DNA from: Clostridium intestinale DSM 6191
GTDB taxonomy: Bacteria > Bacillota > Clostridia > Clostridiales > Clostridiaceae
Assembly: GCF_900130055.1 (NCBI RefSeq)
Contig: NZ_FQXU01000005.1
Coordinates: 434,001 to 498,000 of the forward strand
Direction of reading: 5' to 3'
Length of the DNA stretch: 64,000 nt
A model generated the notes under the pieces. The model was given only the letters and a program-made list of their open reading frames with translations. It did not search any database and was not told the DNA's origin. Every line of letters begins with the position of its first letter. Within the stretch, counting starts at the first letter, position 1. A program made the position numbers and the translations under genes. This document shows positions 63,890 through 64,000 of the stretch, in pieces.

Positions 63890-64000
63890 ATGGCTAAGAA
63901 ATTGGATAACCAAAGAAATATACAACTAAAAAGAATTTTAACTTTCTTCTTCACCTTCTTATTAGCTTTTTTGATTTTAATGACTGCTATTGTCACTAAG
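63890..64000 (+). CDS. N-terminus of a membrane protein, probably YqfF/PgpH-type HD protein (partial)
   Basis: Only the first 37 codons are in the window. A basic start (AKKLDNQRNIQLKRI) is followed by a membrane helix (LTFFFTFLLAFLILMTAIVTK). The place after yqfD and the short cytoplasmic tail plus helix fit the HDIG-type c-di-AMP phosphodiesterase YqfF/PgpH. In many genomes phoH stands between yqfD and yqfF, but this sequence does not look like PhoH. The identity is a guess from context. The ribosome site is AAGTAGGTGAAA. Confidence 0.5.
   Translation, partial: MAKKLDNQRNIQLKRILTFFFTFLLAFLILMTAIVTK

Overview
The window is a 64 kb piece of the chromosome of a low-GC, spore-forming anaerobe, most likely a Clostridium sensu stricto (Clostridiaceae). 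I infer this from the very AT-rich sequence with strong AGGAGG-type ribosome binding sites, the spoIIA-sigF and spoVA sporulation operons, gpr, spoIIP and yqfCD, a V/A-type ATPase operon, a CIRCE-controlled hrcA-grpE-dnaK-dnaJ cluster, and de novo NAD genes in the order nadA-nadB-nadC. I cannot name the species from sequence alone. I see no rRNA, tRNA, CRISPR array, prophage or insertion sequence. The window opens inside a P-type ATPase gene and closes inside a membrane-protein gene.

Layout. 1-10 kb: end of a cation P-type ATPase; a MocR-type regulator divergent from a GH4 6-phospho-glycosidase, with a 22-bp palindrome between them; a Na/phosphate symporter; amt-glnK behind a leader that looks like an ANTAR-controlled attenuator; and the trkA-trkH potassium system. 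10-19 kb: a nine-gene V-type ATPase operon (ntpFIKECGABD) whose rotor subunit carries the sodium-binding ligands. 19-28 kb: small hypothetical genes, a NUDIX hydrolase, a patatin, the nadABC operon on the minus strand, a DUF4003 protein, dinB and deoC. 28-42 kb: a sporulation block: a LonB-like protease, spoIIAA-spoIIAB-sigF, spoVAC-D-E, a P-type ATPase homologue that has lost most catalytic motifs, a ComEC lacking its C-terminal hydrolase domain, holA, rpsT (minus), gpr and spoIIP. 42-51 kb: lepA, hemW and the CIRCE heat-shock operon. 51-58 kb: a more mixed region with a flavin reductase, yaaA, a guanine-riboswitch purine permease, an ECF sigma factor with a DUF4179 partner, tpx and a CPBP protease. 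58-64 kb: prmA-rsmE-mtaB-hit, rpsU, yqeY, yqfC-yqfD and the start of a probable HD-type membrane protein.

The most interesting material is RNA structure. (1) A structured RNA of about 190 nt occurs twice, 2 kb apart: once free-standing after dnaJ and once between a guanine riboswitch and its purine permease. Arms that differ between the copies change together, so base pairing is kept. (2) In three genes (lonB-like, spoIIAA, lepA) a strong Shine-Dalgarno lies about 30-45 nt from the only plausible ATG, and a hairpin between the two restores normal spacing when folded. (3) For comEC and for the gene after spoIIP, the 3' arm of the upstream terminator hairpin is itself the Shine-Dalgarno sequence of the next gene. 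Together these suggest extensive use of hairpins at translation starts in this chromosome.

Functionally, the window combines ion and nutrient transport (K+, Na+, NH4+, phosphate, purines), NAD synthesis, the forespore programme and protein quality control. All coordinates and motifs were read directly from the sequence. Family assignments come from recognised motifs and length. No database search or folding program was run.
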